DNA from: Rusavskia elegans
Taxonomy: Eukaryota > Ascomycota > Lecanoromycetes > Teloschistales > Teloschistaceae
Assembly: GCA_011316305.1 (NCBI GenBank)
Contig: SAUG01000048.1
Coordinates: 434,001-498,000, forward strand
DNA: 64,000 nucleotides
Direction of reading: 5' to 3'
Shown: piece after piece, positions 26,046-40,260 of the stretch
Layout: every line of letters starts with the position of its first letter
How positions within the stretch are numbered: the stretch's first letter is position 1
The notes under the pieces: generated by a model
The model's database searches: none
Told to the model about the DNA's origin: nothing
The model's input: the letters and a program-made list of their open reading frames with translations, nothing else
Translations under genes and position numbers: made by a program

Positions 26046-28471
26046 TAAACTGGCTACTTCGGTATAGATTCCCGTCGGTATTACGGGAATCTGACCCGAG
26101 TTTTAGCGAGTCGGTTTAGTTCGACCCGTTAAACGGTTCAGATCGATTTTTAATATTAGTTAAATCGGATTATAAAATAAAAGTCGATTGAAATCCGATT
26201 CGATTTATATTTATATTAAATATTCGAATACTATAGTTTCTAAAAATAATTACTATTTTAGATAAATTATTTCTTTTGATATAGTTAAATAATATAAATA
26301 ATATAAAACGGTAAATCGATTTATTTAAAACAAGCTAGTAGAACAGCTATAATCTATATGATTTTTTTCTAAAGAAATTCTAGATTATATAATTTCTTTC
26401 CGGATTTTATAATCATATAAAGTTCGGTTATTAACTAGTTTGTTATTTTTTTAACTATATATCTAGATTTTATATTAGTTTTTAAATAAACTAAAAACTT
26501 TCAATTTAGATAGTAAATTATTTAATGAAAACTATTAGTAATCTGATATCTAAATAATATAAATAAATCTATATATAAATAATTATATAATAAAGTAATA
26601 TATTTATTTGCTAAATAAATAATCATATATTTTTTTAAGGAATTTTATAAATATATTAATATTATATTCTATATTTTTATAAATCTAGCCGAATTAACTA
26701 TTTTTATAGCAATATCTTCGAAGATTTCGCGGTTTAGTCTAGTAAATAGTACTTTTAAAACTAGATTATTAAATATTTATTTAATAGTAATAAATATATC
26801 GGACTATTATAATATTGATTTTTTATTTAAATTTTTCCATTAATATATCATTAGCTATACTATTTAAAATATACTGTTTTTGATTATTATTCTTACTACT
26901 ATACTAGCGGATTTTCTTTTCTTTTATTCGATTCTATTATTTCTAGTTTTTTCTTAATTTTTATAAATCGATTTTATAATATTTTTATATATTAGAATAT
27001 CTTTTATCGCTATTATATAATCGATTAATATATTTTATAAAATGACGGGTCCGATTATTTTATATTATAATTATATTGATATAATATAATAAATAGAGCG
27101 ACGAATAAATAAATTCAATATATATCATATTAAAAATTTACGGTAATAGTTAATTAATATAAAAAATGACCGAAAATAGAATTTAAAGTATTTAATATAA
27201 TTATTAACTAGATTTCGGCTGAAATAAACGAATCTATATATATCTATAAATCTCTAGCGTATTTTACTATATATTTCTATAAGTTTTTAGATATTATTTT
27301 ATATAAACTTATTTTAGTATTGATTATATTACTCTATTATATTATCTATACTACTATCTAGTATTTCGCTAAATCTAAACTAAATTTACTATTTTTTAAA
27401 TCTAAATTGATTATAAATATCGAATACGATAGAAAGTAGTTAGAATCTAAATATATACCATTCAAAGTAAAATCTAGATTATATTACTATATTTAAACGT
27501 TTCTAGAAACTAAAAGAAATCGATATATAGAAAACTATAGATCTAGATATAAAGATCCTCTTAAAATAAAACGCTAGAAATAAAAAATCAGATTATAAAA
27601 TTAGTAAAAAACTTTATAATAATATATTAAAATAATATAGATTATATTAGATATTAGTTTATTTATTATATTATACTACGAAATATAATTTCGTAATAAA
27701 ATTTGTTAAAAAAAAGCGGAAAAAATAAAATTGATTAATTAAATAAAGTCAAAATAAAATAAAATTCTAAATTAAAATAATACATTAAATATAAATAGAA
27801 CTATTCGATTTTTAGCTTATTATCTCTAATAGTTCTTTAAATCTACTATAGGGATTAATAGTATAGTTTAATTCAATTTAAATAAATATATAGTTCTAAT
27901 CGTTTATTTTATTGATTAATAAATAATCTATTATAGCAGTTTTAAAGATTTTAAAACCGCTAGAATACTAGAACTTTTATAAAAATGATCGAAGTTTATT
28001 AAAGAATCAAGCTATAGTAGTAATACAACTAATTTATCTATCGAGTTTTCGTATAAAAAAGAAACGAATATACTAATAATATTATTAAAATTAATAATAA
28101 AAATTAGATAGTAAAAAGATACTCTATTGAATAAAATAATACTAAATTACAAAATAATAAAAATATAAAAAGAACTATTAAATAATTCAACTAGTTATCT
28201 ATATCTAGAAATAGTAAAACGAGATAAATAAATTATTTCGATATGTTATTATACTATTAATAAAAAAAATATATTTTATAATATATAAAAAAATATTATA
28301 GCTATTTTAATAAATTAAACCTGGGTTTCCGGATTCGATCTAGAGCCGAATGGAATTAGATTTTAAAAGAATCTAATCCGATTCGGTTCGGTATTTAAAA
28401 AAGTCGGAACCGATTTAGATCGGGTCGATTCTTTTTATCTAGATTTAAAATCCGACCCGACGGTCAATCTA
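26046..28471 (+). mobile_element. hAT derivative, 2,426 bp
   Basis: Ends TAAACTGGCTACTTCGG and GACCCGACGGTCAATCTA. Flanking 8-mers TTCTGAAT and TTCCGAAT form a target duplication differing by one C/T. The interior matches the second region of the long hAT copies (18400-20350) but lacks the transposase, so it was moved in trans. Confidence 0.88.
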
Positions 28472-28704
28472 TTCCGAATACTTTTTCGGAAACTCTGATA
28501 TTTCTATCTATTCTATAGAATAAACTTCGTATACGCGATTTATAGCCAAAAATCTAAAGAAATACGAATATTTTAGTATTTATTCGTTTAATTATTACAT
28601 TCGATAACTTAAAATAAAATATCTCTTTAGATATTTTTATTAGGATTTTATACTTTCTAATATAAAAGGATTTTAAAAGTAAAAAGATGAATTTTCTATT
28701 TAGT
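28472..28704. other. Short RIP-degraded spacer
   Basis: About 230 bp between a hAT derivative and a family A copy; nothing recognised. Confidence 0.5.
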
Positions 28705-29700
28705 TATTTGTTTTGATTTTGGTACCCGGTAAACCAATGGTTCGATAAGTAAATCAAGCGTTAGTATACCAATATTAATTATACGATAGCAGAACTTATA
28801 TCCTAGTTTAGGTAATATAAATAACGATTCTATAGAATTTTAATTTAAATTTGCTTAGTAATATAACGTATTCTTCTACCGATAATTTAATATAGAAATT
28901 CTTATAGATAAATATATCTCGCAGTTATCGCTTCTTTTTTTTCTTTTTTTATCAGTAATATAAATCCTGTAATACTCGCAAGTACTTTAAATTACTAGAA
29001 CTCTTTACGTACGTATATATTCCCGTAATAGCGATAGTTATAAACTAAACTAGAAAGTAATACTTTTATATATTATAACTATATATATTATCGAAGACGT
29101 CGACTATATTATTATAGGTAAATTAATCTATTTTAAATATAATAAATACTATTTTTCTACCGTTTTTAAAATATACTATCCGACCTTTTTACTTTCTTTT
29201 ATTTTAATAGATCGAATAAAACTTTTAGCTGTAATAGCTAGCGTACTAGCTAGCGACTCTAGTAAAATTAAACGGATTAAAGAATATATCAATTATTTAA
29301 CGGAATATTTAGATACGAGATATATAATAAATTTATAAATATAGCCCAAGCGATTAGTATAAATAATAACTTTATAGTATAGTAAATAGCTATAGCGGAA
29401 ATTTTAGACTATTTATAACGTCTAGAAAAAAATATATAGTATTTTAACTAGATCGAAAACTGCGAGTAATAAAGATATATCTATATAATAGAGGATTCGT
29501 AATCGAATAAAAGAGAAAAAAGTTAAATAGAAGTAATCAACTGCGTTATAATTTTTGTTTAACGAATATATTTTTAGCTATAAATATTTCTTTATATATA
29601 AAATACAATAGGCGTTGCAATATATAATGTTAATAAAAATAAAAATATAAATATATATTTATATATATAATATAATTTAAAATATAATCTTTATAAAAGA
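28705..29700 (+). mobile_element. Family A repeat, copy A3
   Basis: Head TATTTGTTTTGATTTTGGTA then CCCGGTAAACCAATGGTTCG. The middle matches A1/A2 (polypyrimidine CTTCTTTTTTTTCTTTT, ACGTACGTATATATTCCCG, GAGGATTCGTAATCGAATAA), and the GC-rich tail has decayed to AT. The 3' boundary is approximate. The copy is heavily RIPed. Confidence 0.8.
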
Positions 29701-29736
29701 ATATATAATAATATCAAATATTTATTCACTATTAAA

Positions 29737-30219
29737 TTGACTGGTAATTTCGGATCGGGTTTCCGTCGATATTTCGGAAACCCGATCCGAGTTTTAGTAA
29801 ATCGGTTTAATTTAATCTACTAAACGGTTTAGATCGATTTCTAATATTAGAACCGAGAATTAGATTAAATTATAAAATAGAGATCAATAGAAATCTAATC
29901 TAACCTATTAATTCTTTTATATATAATATAATATTTCAATTTATCTATTAACTAATTAATTAAATCATTTTATAAAAAGATAATATTCTTAGATTATATA
30001 TTTAGTTCAATTACAATCTTTCTAGCTAGCGTAGTTAATTAACTGGTAGTCTTTTATATAGTTAGATATAATTTTTATACTAGAATTATATTTTTTTACT
30101 TGAATTCAAAAAGTTTGGCGGTTTTAGTAGATTAAACCCGGATTTTCGAATTTAATTCGAAATCGAATTAGATCGGATTAGTTAATTTGGATTCGAAACC
30201 CGACCCGACGGCCAATCTA
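29737..30219 (+). mobile_element. hAT derivative, 483 bp
   Basis: Ends TTGACTGGTAATTTCGG and CGACCCGACGGCCAATCTA. The interior shares TTTCTAGCTAGCGTAGTTAA with the 360- and 324-bp derivatives. The flanking 8-mers (ctattaaa / agaattta) do not match, and SINE sequence starts directly on the right side, so a deletion or recombination probably altered one flank. Confidence 0.8.
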
Positions 30220-30400
30220 AGAATTTAGTCCAGATCTAGTTGTTTCGAAAATTCTAAAGTTGAATTTTTGGTAAATTACTAAAGTTTACTAAAAAGAATT
30301 ACGTGATCCAATCGATTAGTATCTCTAATATTAAATTATAATAGTTTAAAATTCAAAAATCGAATAATTAAACCGTATATATAAAGAAGACCAAATAATA
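30220..30400 (+). mobile_element. SINE 3' fragment
   Basis: Matches the 3' half of the SINEs at 59780-59940 and 52000-52085 (GAATTTAGTCCAGATCTAG, AATTACGTGATCCAATCGAT, AATCGAATAATTAAACCGTA). It is cut on its left by the hAT derivative. Confidence 0.65.
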
Positions 30401-31110
30401 CTACTATTTTTTGATAATACAATAACTTGCTAGTATATTAATATATTTTATATTAGATTCGGCGTTACAATTTAATTAGAAAAATAGTTCTAAAAAATAT
30501 ATTATCTTTAATATAAATTAATACTAATTTTATATTAAAAGTAATATAGATATATTTTATCTTTTAAATTATCTACTTGATTAATATAAAATTTAGTTTA
30601 GAAAAACGTTTTTGATAATAGATATATCATGTCTGCTAGAATTTAAAATTCAGTTTTCTAATTTTTATATATTCAATATAGATATCGAATATTTTAATAA
30701 AAGATTTATAAATTTTTTTTTTTTAAAAAGTCTTGATAATATATATCAATTTCGCGATAGAACTATTTTATTATAAATTATAATTCGTTATAATTAAGTA
30801 ATATTTAAAAAAAAAAGTTCGTTTGATTATTGGATTTATATTCGATTAATCGCGAGATTCGGAAAGTATATTAGTAGTTCTAATACGTTAATATAACGAA
30901 ATACAATATAAAATCTTTGTTACTAAATTCTAATTGATATTTCTAGTAATTTAATAATGGAAAAAAGTAAATATATTTAGAATTACGTCAATAATCCATT
31001 TATAATAGATAGTTTTTACCGTAATATTACAGATTTTTATATATATAAAGAGCTCCTAGTTTTGTTTGTAATAACTATTGTTTTTTAATATTAAATACGT
31101 ATATTTAGAT
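30401..31110. other. RIP-degraded sequence, nothing recognised
   Basis: About 700 bp of AT-rich sequence with no terminal repeats and no readable frame that I could support. Confidence 0.5.
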
Positions 31111-31400
31111 TATTTTTTTTGGTTTTAGTATTCGGTAAATCAGTGGTTCGATAAACAAATTAAACGTTGGTATACTAATATCGAATATACGGTAGCAAAA
31201 TTTATATTCCAATTTAATTAATTTAAATAACGTTTTCTTGGAATTTTAAATTAAATTTATTCAACAATGTAAATTATATAACGTATCCTTCTATCGATAA
31301 ACATTTTTCTACCGATAAAGATTCTTCTACCGATAAAATACGTATATAATTTATATAAATACTAAAGTTATAAATTATTTGTATTTATAATACTTATATA
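31111..31400 (+). mobile_element. Family A repeat, copy A4 (5' part)
   Basis: Head TTTTGGTTTTAGTATTCGG then TAAATCAGTGGTTCG and the following 250 bp match other A copies, with a local duplication of CTTCTACCGATAAA-type sequence. The match fades after about 31400, so the copy looks truncated. Confidence 0.7.
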
Positions 31401-32148
31401 ATTCGTACTATTAGCTACTACTGTAGATACTATAAACGGTTTTCCATTATATTATCTACGGATTCCAATTCTAATACTAATATCGTCAAATTTAAATCGA
31501 GTAAATCTTTTTCTAATTTTTTGATTCGATCAGATTGTTATCTATTATATCCTATATTATAGAAAAAGCCATCTAGTAAACGAAATAATTAGAAAATCGA
31601 AAGATTATCGAAATAATTGAGTAAAAGTAGATAGTATATTTTTAGAAATTACGATTATAGTAAAAGAAATACCTTTTTATACTAAAGATTGATATAGATA
31701 AAATCTTTCCTTTATTTACGTAATCCAAAAACTAGATATTAAATAAATACTAACAGAATAATAAATAGAATAGACTAGAAAAATGGTAACGACGTTTAAA
31801 ATCTTCATTAACTATATATCTTTTATAAAATAAAAGTTTTTTACTTATACGATGGCTTTTATAATATATAAAAACGGTAAAAATATTATAAATTCTTTTT
31901 AAATTCAAATATAACTTTGGATAACCTTTTTATAAAATAAAAACATATTTATATAAACTATATTCTATATTATATTCTATTTTATTCTCGGTAGTTTTCT
32001 TTATATATAAGAGTCTATAGTGAATATTTTAATAAATGTAAATTTCACCTATCTTTTCCATTATACGCTACTTTATTTACTTCTATAATAGTCATTGTAA
32101 ATTTATTATCTTTCTATTTCAAAAAAATAAAAGATTTACTACTATAAC
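31401..32148. other. RIP-degraded sequence, nothing recognised
   Basis: About 750 bp left of the LTR element; no repeat partner or frame identified in the window. Confidence 0.45.
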
Positions 32149-35100
32149 TATAACGTCTCTGTATATCAGAAGGCGTTACGCTCGAGCCTAGCTATAGCCG
32201 TGGACGTAGTCCGAGCTACTAAATAGTAAGGAAGTCCTAGTATAGATTATTATAACTATTCCTATATAGCCGCAGAGGTACGGTTATAATATTATAAAGT
32301 ATCTTTATTATAAAGTAATTAAAAAGCGAATAGTAGAAACGTATTTAATAATTATATTAATAACTAATAAAAGAAACTATCTATAGGAATAATAAGCGAT
32401 ATATATAGTAAAAGTAGCTATAAAAGCCGATAGATAGCTATCTACTAAAAGTTTTATTAGAAAAGGCGGCTATAGCGGCTATAGGCGGCTATAGATAATT
32501 AGGCTTACTTATTTAACTAATTTTCTAGAAAACCTTTATAGAATTATAGACGTAATACGGCTCTCTTTATATCGCTTTTTACCTAGCGTTAAAACCGTCT
32601 ATAGAATATAAAAGGGTCTTTTTTTTTCTTCTTTCTTTTATTAATATCTTTATTATATATTTTCGAAAAAAAAATTAACTAAAATCTTTTTATTATATCT
32701 AATTAAAAGAAGTTATAATATTATTTCTTTATTTTCTATATACCTATAATCTTTTAAAAGAATATAAAGTCGAAGTCGGTAGTAATATTTATAGTAAATA
32801 TACTCGGGTTTAGAAATTATATAATTTTCTAATATCTAATACTATCTATATATTAATTTTTTTATTTCTTTATTTCTACTAACTCTTATAGGAAAGTATT
32901 TTAAAAATAAAAAAAATAAACTTTATTCTAATATCGCGGGTATTTTTAATAAATATTCTAAAGCTCGCCGTTATATTAAATCTTTTTTTAATTTTAAAAA
33001 GGAAATTTATAATAAACGTTTAGTCTAGGAGTTAGATTTCCGCCGATTCTTTAATAAATAAAAGTATTTTATTATTTATTATCGCGCTTTAAATAAATAT
33101 AAAAGTAATTTTATTATTTAGGAGTAATATATACTTTCTAGATTTAATAAACTTAACGATCCGGTTATATTTTATTCTTCTGTTATTTTTACGCTAGCTA
33201 TATAAGAAATATCCGTTAAATTAATATCTAGATTTAGTTCGGATAATCTGGATTAAATTTTAAAAGATTTTAATTTCTTTTAACCTATAGAAAATATAGA
33301 GTTCTAAAGAAGGTCTAGTAAAAGGCTTTTTTACAATTTATTTTTATATATTCCGGGTTATATATCTATATTATAAATTATTTCCGGTTTCTTTAATAGT
33401 CCTACTAAATTTTATTTTTTAGTAACTATTTCGTCCTATAATAATAAAGACGGATATTAATCGAATTTTTTATTTCTAGATTAAATACTAAATATTAGGT
33501 CCGGTATTTCTTGATTCTAGTCTATTTAGTTTAGTTTATAGTATTCGATTTTATCTATAGCTTTAACTATACTATAGTATACTTTTCTAATATAGTTTAT
33601 TTAAAGCTATTTAATTATTTTTTTACTTTTATAATATTTTTTAGTAAATTATTAAAGAAAATAATAGTAATCTTTCTAAATCTTTATTTCCTAAATTTCT
33701 CTATCATCTTTAAATTATTTATCTAAATCTTTAATTTCTTCGTAATTTATTATTAAAACTTTATCTATTTTTTTATATAAAAGGTTTTTATAGGCTAGGA
33801 AATATATTATTTATAGTTCTAATTTCCTACCGATAGTACTTTTTTTTATTAGTTTTTTTAAAATCGATTCTTTTTATTCGTTTCCTAAAATAATATAATT
33901 TTTCTAACTTTCGATTATAGTAAAATTTATTATTCTAATTAATCTATATTTTATTTTAATTTTAATATCGAGAATTCTATTATTATTTATTATTTATCTA
34001 TAAAGATATCCTTTAATCTTTTTATAGAATCTTTTTATAACCTTATTATTTTCCTCTCTATTTACGAAAGCTATTATTTATTAACCTCCGATTTTAACTT
34101 TATATACTATTATAAGAGATTTTTTAGTTTTATATAATTTAAAATCGATTATTAGCTTTATTCCTTATATTTTTCTAGGTTCTTTAAAATAATATTTTTT
34201 CCCTTTTTATCCGATAAATAGATAGAGTAAATATTATTATAGTAGACTATCTAGCTTTTCGCTATATATTTATTAAATAATTTTTCTATTATTTTAAAAA
34301 AATATTTAATTATTTTAATTATTTTTTTAATTAAGTAATTCTTTTTAAAATATCCCGTTTTTCTATATAAATAATAAGTTTTAGTTTTTAATCTTTTAAT
34401 TTCGATAGTATCGAGTTCTATTAGATATTTTCTAAGCTTTTTTTTAGTAGATCCTATTTTACTAAACGTCTATTTATCTAAATATATTTTATACTATCTA
34501 GTATCGATCTTTATTATAAATTTAATAAGATCTACTAGCGAATTCGATTTTTTAATTATTACTATAGCTTCTTTAACTTTTATCTAGAATTCTTTATAGA
34601 AGTAAACTTTTAGAGCTAAATCTTTTTAGTCTATTTTATAAATTAATATTCTAAACTAAATAGTATTAATAACTACCGATTTTTACTACTTTAAAACTAT
34701 TAGTTTTCTATCTATTACCCTATCTTTATTATTATTTCCGAAGGTTTCTTTTATAGCTATACCGAAAGTATAGAAAATCTATAATATTTTATTTTCTTTC
34801 TATTTTTCCGGGTTATCGAGATAATCTTCTATTCGAAGCTATATCTAATTAAAGATAGCTCTTCCTAGATATAATACTATAAATAGAACTTTAACTACTT
34901 TATTTAAAAACTAATTTATTTATAATACGAAGTAGATATTTATCTAAATAATCTATAGTTTTAAAAATTCTTTATTTCCTTTATAGATATTTAATATTAC
35001 TATTTTAATAGTATTACTTCGATCTATAGATCGGGATAATAAAACTAATATAGTAATTTATTAAAATATAATATCCTTATATATTTAAAGGCGTTATATT

Positions 35101-35475
35101 TAAACCTAGCTATAGCTATAGATATAGTCCGAACTACTAAATAGTAAAGGAATCCTAGCGTAAATTATTATAACTAATTCTATATAGCTATAGAGGTATA
35201 GTTATAATATTATAAAATATCTTTATTATAAAGTAATTAAAAAAAGAATAGTAAAGACGTATTTAATAATTATATTAACGACTAACGAAAAAAACTATCT
35301 ATAGGAATAATAAGCGATATATATAATAAAAATAGCCGCGAAAGCCGATAGGTAGCCGTCTACTAAAAATTCTATTAGGAAGGGCAGCTATAGCGGCTAT
35401 AGGCGGCTATAGATAATTAGGCTCGTTTACCTAACCAATCTTCTAGGGAACCTCTATAGAGTCGTGGACGTAACA
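32149..35475 (-). mobile_element. LTR retrotransposon, 409-bp LTR family, copy 1
   Basis: Direct repeats 32149-32557 and 35067-35475 (409 bp each), with ends that read TGTTACGTCC...GGACGTTATA on the minus strand (the right copy keeps GGACGTAACA at its plus-strand end). A perfect 5-bp target duplication ATAAC lies at 32144-32148 and 35476-35480. The polypurine-like tract next to the downstream LTR (AGCGATATAAAGAGAG on the minus strand) sets the orientation. The 2.5-kb interior encodes a gag-like zinc knuckle but no reverse transcriptase that I can recognise. Confidence 0.9.
34320..34380 (-). pseudogene. Gag CCHC zinc knuckle with Cys/His changed to Tyr
   Basis: The minus strand reads YYLYRKTGYFKKNY, the spacing of a CX2CX4HX4C nucleocapsid knuckle in which every Cys (TGT) and the His (CAC) has become Tyr (TAT/TAC), the exact product of RIP. 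The surrounding gag frame is broken by TAG/TAA. The copy at 44460-44504 shows the same changes. Confidence 0.8.
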
Positions 35476-35843
35476 ATAACTATAGATACTAATTTTTTTT
35501 TTATAAATTTTATAACGTATTTTATTACTAAATACTTTATATTGATCTTTAAATTACTATTTAGTTTGATAGTATTCTTTTTTAACAATTGTTTTTTATA
35601 AATATTTCGAGCCGCGTCAAAGTAACTAGATTATTTTAGTAACGATTTAAACTATTTTTTTAAACGAGAAATAACGATTTCTATAAAATATATAAGATTT
35701 AGTAATATAAAAATCTAATTACTAGATTATTAAATATCAGACGGCTACTTTATATCTACAATCTTTTATTTAAACATTGTAAGTTCAGAATACGTTAAAT
35801 GATTTTTAAAATCATCTATAATTTATTATCTAATTATTTAAAT
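35476..35843. other. RIP-degraded spacer
   Basis: About 370 bp between the LTR element and the next family A copy. Nothing recognised; it is presumably the continuation of the sequence left of 32149. Confidence 0.5.
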
Positions 35844-36004
35844 GAAAAATTTTGGTTTTAGTACTCGATAAACCAATGATTCGGTAAAAAAACTAAATGT
35901 TAGTATACTAGTATCGAATATACGGTAATATAATTTTAGTTTAATTCAATTAATATATTTAACAGTTATTTTAGAATTTTAACTTTAATTTATTATATAA
36001 TATA

Positions 36005-36431
36005 TATTTACGATTCAATTATTCGAATTTTGATTTTAGTCTTTTACGATTTTATATTAGAAACGTTAAATCGATTAGATTACGTAATTGTCTGATACTT
36101 ATATATTTTATCGTAAATTCGAATTTAAAATTTTCGAAGAAACTAGATTTGGACTAAAATTTAGAGGGAAACCGTAATCTATTCAACTCTAATTAATTTA
36201 ATTTACTTCGATTAGAAACGGCTAGGCCGAGACAATTTACTATATAAGCCTTCTATATAAAAACTCTATATAAAAATCGATCTAGTCGATTAGAAAAAAT
36301 TCAAATATTAGATTAGCTTTTGAAAGATTCGAACCTTCGATCCGCCGGATTAACTCCGCTAATTCCGAAATAGAGCGCTAGATCCGTTAGGTCGCCAGGT
36401 TACGCAGTTTCTACTATTACGTCATCTAGAC
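36005..36431 (-). mobile_element. tRNA-derived SINE nested in family A
   Basis: On the minus strand the head has a tRNA-like A-box region (TAGATGACGTAATAGTAGAA) and a T-arm-like B box (GAAGG TTCGAAT CTTTC), followed by a conserved body and an A/T-rich tail. Flanks TTTATTATATAATATA (35989-36004) and TTTATTAAATAATATA (36432-36447) are a 16-bp target duplication with one difference, as expected for LINE-mediated insertion. Confidence 0.85.
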
Positions 36432-36649
36432 TTTATTAAATAATATAACGTATTTTATTATCGATAATTTACTATTGAAATTTTTATAGATAAATATATT
36501 TTATTGTTATCGATTTTTTTTTCTTTTATTAGTAATATAAGTCTAAAATCTTTTTCGAACGTATATATTCATTTAATAATTATAATTATAAAATAAACTA
36601 GATAATAGTATTTTTCTATATTTTTAATAATTATATCTGTTTTTGAAAA

Positions 36650-36888
36650 TATAAAGTAGATATAATCCTAAAGCAGTATACGATTATAGATCAGACGAAA
36701 GATATATTATAGAATTAACTTATATTCTAGAAAGATTGGAATATAATCTAGTAATAAAGAAAAGAAAAAAATAGAAAAGAATCGAAATCCGATACGCTAG
36801 TAATATTCTAGCGACTAGACGGCAAGTTTCGTTTCCAAGTATTCTAATTATATTTCTAAAGTCTATATAACGCGTTTAATATTTTATA
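36650..36888 (-). repeat. 3' LTR of the gypsy element (239 bp)
   Basis: Direct repeat of 49813-50051, sharing CGACTAGACGGCAAG and TATATAACGCGTTT. Most differences are transitions caused by RIP. Confidence 0.88.
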
Positions 36889-37899
36889 GTTTCTTTTTTT
36901 TTAGCGATATCGTTTTTGATATTATATTATATCTATTTATATAATTATAATATTTTATAAATTAATCTATTAATTTTATAGTCCGTTATAAAAATAAAAA
37001 AAAGCAAAAAAAAAGTTACTTTTTAGCTATTTTTATAATCGATTTCTATTTATATATAATTATATATTTAGTTGTATAAATATATACTAAAATAAAATTA
37101 ATAAAAAATATAAATTACTATAAATCGTATATAGATTTTTTAGAATTTATAATATAATTCGGATCGTATTACTACTATATTAAAATATCGGATAAATTGA
37201 TATTATAATACTATTTGGATATATATAGCGATTATAAATAATATTAGATAAATGTTCTAGAAAATATAATTAAATTTAAATCTAATATAAATATTCGAAA
37301 CGATACGATTCCGACGCGCTAGTAATAATATAATAATATTTTATTTAGTAGAAATTCTAATTTCCTATATTTTATTTATTCGAATAATTTTTTTTCGCTA
37401 ATACGAGTTTTTACTTTTATATATATAAATATATCTCGTCTATCCTATATTTGATATCTCTATTATATAAATAGTAATAAAAGTAATATAACTCGTTTAA
37501 ATCAGGTTTTCGATTATTTAAAAGATTATTTTACTAATATTTATATTAAATATCGGAAAAATAAACAAAGTTTTTTTAATTATAAAATAGTATACCTTTC
37601 TCTATTATATTAGCTTAAAGTTAACTATAATAGATTTTTTATACTTTTGATTCGACTATTAGATAGTTAATTCGTACGTATTATTTTATAATATAAAACA
37701 GTAAAAAATGCTTTTTAATTAACTATAAAAGTATAAAAAAATTTACTCCAAATATTATTAACGTTTTAAAATATATTTCTCTTTTTAATATAATATTTTA
37801 TAATTTTATATATAAATCCGATTTCTTTAAATACTTTATAGAAATTTTAAATTTAACGATATAGCGACTAGAAACCTGCGAATACGCTAGTAAAAGCCT

Positions 37900-38990
37900 A
37901 GTCCGAAAGAATATCGCTATATAAATTAAATAGATTTTTTTAGAAACGAAATTTCGAGAGTTTAAAATCTAGTAGTTTTTTACTATACCCGTTTCTTCTA
38001 GTTTACTATTTTATAATTTCAGTTCTTTACGTAATTTTACTTTACTATCACTATCTCTATTTATTTTATACTTTCATCGCGAAAGCTCCGTCCCGCTAAT
38101 AGTATCTAGGCCTCCTTTTTTCGAAGAAGATACTACTAGTACTCTAGTAGTAGTTTTAATATCTATAGCCGTATTATATTTAACGGCGATAAATCTAGAT
38201 TTCCTAGATATAATTTATAATTATCTGAATAAAGTAGCAATATACTAAAGCGTTATTATATAATCGGATTATATTTTTCGGATTATAGTATTTCCGGTTA
38301 TAAAATAAAATAAATATTATATATTTCTATCTAATACCGTCTATAAAACTCTAGATAATAGAATAGATAAATCTATTTAGACTCGAAGGCCTATAATAGA
38401 ATATCCGATACTAATAATCGAGTAACCTATACCGATTATTATTAAGGTTTCTTTATATAAAACGATTTTACTATTTATAATACCTTTAGATAAATTCCGC
38501 GTCTTAGATAATTTCGATAATAATAAATTATATCGAATTACTTTTCCGCGTATTATTAAAAAGAAAATTTTATTATCTATCGCTCTACTATAGTCTCTGT
38601 TAATTCTTTTATCTATCGTTTTATTATAGTTTCTATTAACTTTTTTATATATAGTTTTAAAGGCGCCGAAGATATTCGAATTCTAATTTCTAAAAATTAA
38701 AACTACCGATACTCCGATCCTTTCGGCGGTTTCTTCGCTAAATAGTCTAATATTTTTTAATATTTTTAACTCGGTCCGTAAACTTCTATAGACCGTCTTT
38801 TCTATAGTATTAAGAAAATTTACTTTTTCTACGTCTATTCTATCTTCCTTATCTATTACGGGATAGAAAAATAGCCCGGAATAGAAATTTACTATAAAGT
38901 TAGATCGCTTATACCGATATAGATATCTAAAAACGAGAAAATAGAATATATATTATAGTAAGTAGAAATCTAGATATTATAGGCTCTATA
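37900..38990 (-). pseudogene. Extra reading frame 3' of gypsy integrase
   Basis: A minus-strand phase of about 310 codons (about 38990 down to 38050) is open except for roughly nine TAG/TAA codons. The first ~110 codons have only one interruption and include GLFFYPVIDKEDRIDVEKV and LFSEETAERIGVSVV. It lies between integrase and the 3' LTR. Local AT content is lower than in its neighbours. I recognise no family; it could be an additional element-encoded protein or an older separate insertion. Confidence 0.55.
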
Positions 38991-39879
38991 AATAATTTAA
39001 ATAAGTTTTATTAATTATAAAAATCTATTTTTGAATATATATATTATATATTTATTCTATAAATATTTAATATCTATAATTATAATTCACTTTTACAAAT
39101 TCTATCTTTTTTTATTATATTTTAACTTACGCCTTTTTATTAAAAGGTTATTCTAATTATATACCTCGATAAAATTTTAAATATTTTTAAAATTTTTTAT
39201 AGCTACTAGAAATTATATTCTTTTAGTTAATTAATTTATTTAATTAAATATTTTGCTTTTAGTTTCTCGCTTTTTTTAGATTTTATAAATTTTTTATTTA
39301 AAATAGATTCTATTTCCTATTTTTTTATTATCGATAAATTTCGATAATAGATATTTCAGTTATTTACTATTTTAATAGCGATAGAAATTTTCTAAAAAAA
39401 ATATATAAAAGATATTATAGATTTTTAATCTAATTAGAAAAACGAACCGGTAAAGTTAAAAGTTTATATATTTCGAAATTCGATATAATTTTATAAATTT
39501 AGAAGTTATCTTTTTTAATTATTAAAACTTTAGATTTATTATAAATAATAGTACTAAATTACTAACTTTATATTCTATTAATTAATATTTCTTATTATAG
39601 TATTTAATCTAGTTTATTTAAACTTTATTTTAATTTATATATATCGAATTATATATTTTTTATAAATTTACGACTTTTTTTTTACTATTAGTACTTTTAT
39701 ATTTATTATTTCTCCTTCCGTAGTATTTTTTTAATAGTTATTTATATTATATTTAGATTATAATCTATATATATTTACAAGATAATATTTTTATAATATT
39801 ATATTTACTATTATTATAGATAAATTTAGCTAAAGGTAGAAGTTTAATCCAATTTTTCTATTTTTTATAAAAATTTATC

Positions 39880-40260
39880 TATAGATAATATTCTAGCGAT
39901 TCATTCTATTATTTAATCTATCTATTTATTTAAAGATATAATATAGTATTTAAAATATATCCAACCTCTAGATAATAGTAGACTTCTAACTAGAATTCGT
40001 TCGTAAATAGCGAGCTTCTATCGCTAATAATTCTATTAGAAATAAATTTTTTATATTAAAATTTCTTAATAATAAATTCTATAAAATCCTTCGCGTAAAT
40101 TATTTTTTAATATAAAATATACCTCGCTATTTTAGTAAATCGATCGATAGCTATTAATATTAAATCTATAACGTTTCGACTTTATTAAATGGATAGTAAT
40201 CTAGTAATAAAATCTATTACTATTTCTTTCTATAATTATATAGAATATAGAAGATTTTAA
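39880..40260 (-). pseudogene. Gypsy integrase core
   Basis: Minus-strand read-through shows the retroviral-type integrase fold: LILIAIDRFTKIARYI (about 40134-40166, first catalytic Asp), ISDRSSLFTNEF (about 39992-40035, second Asp) and a final INRQIEQ motif carrying the catalytic Glu (about 39905-39945). Stops are TAG/TAA. Sequence towards 39000 may be the C-terminal part. Confidence 0.85.
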
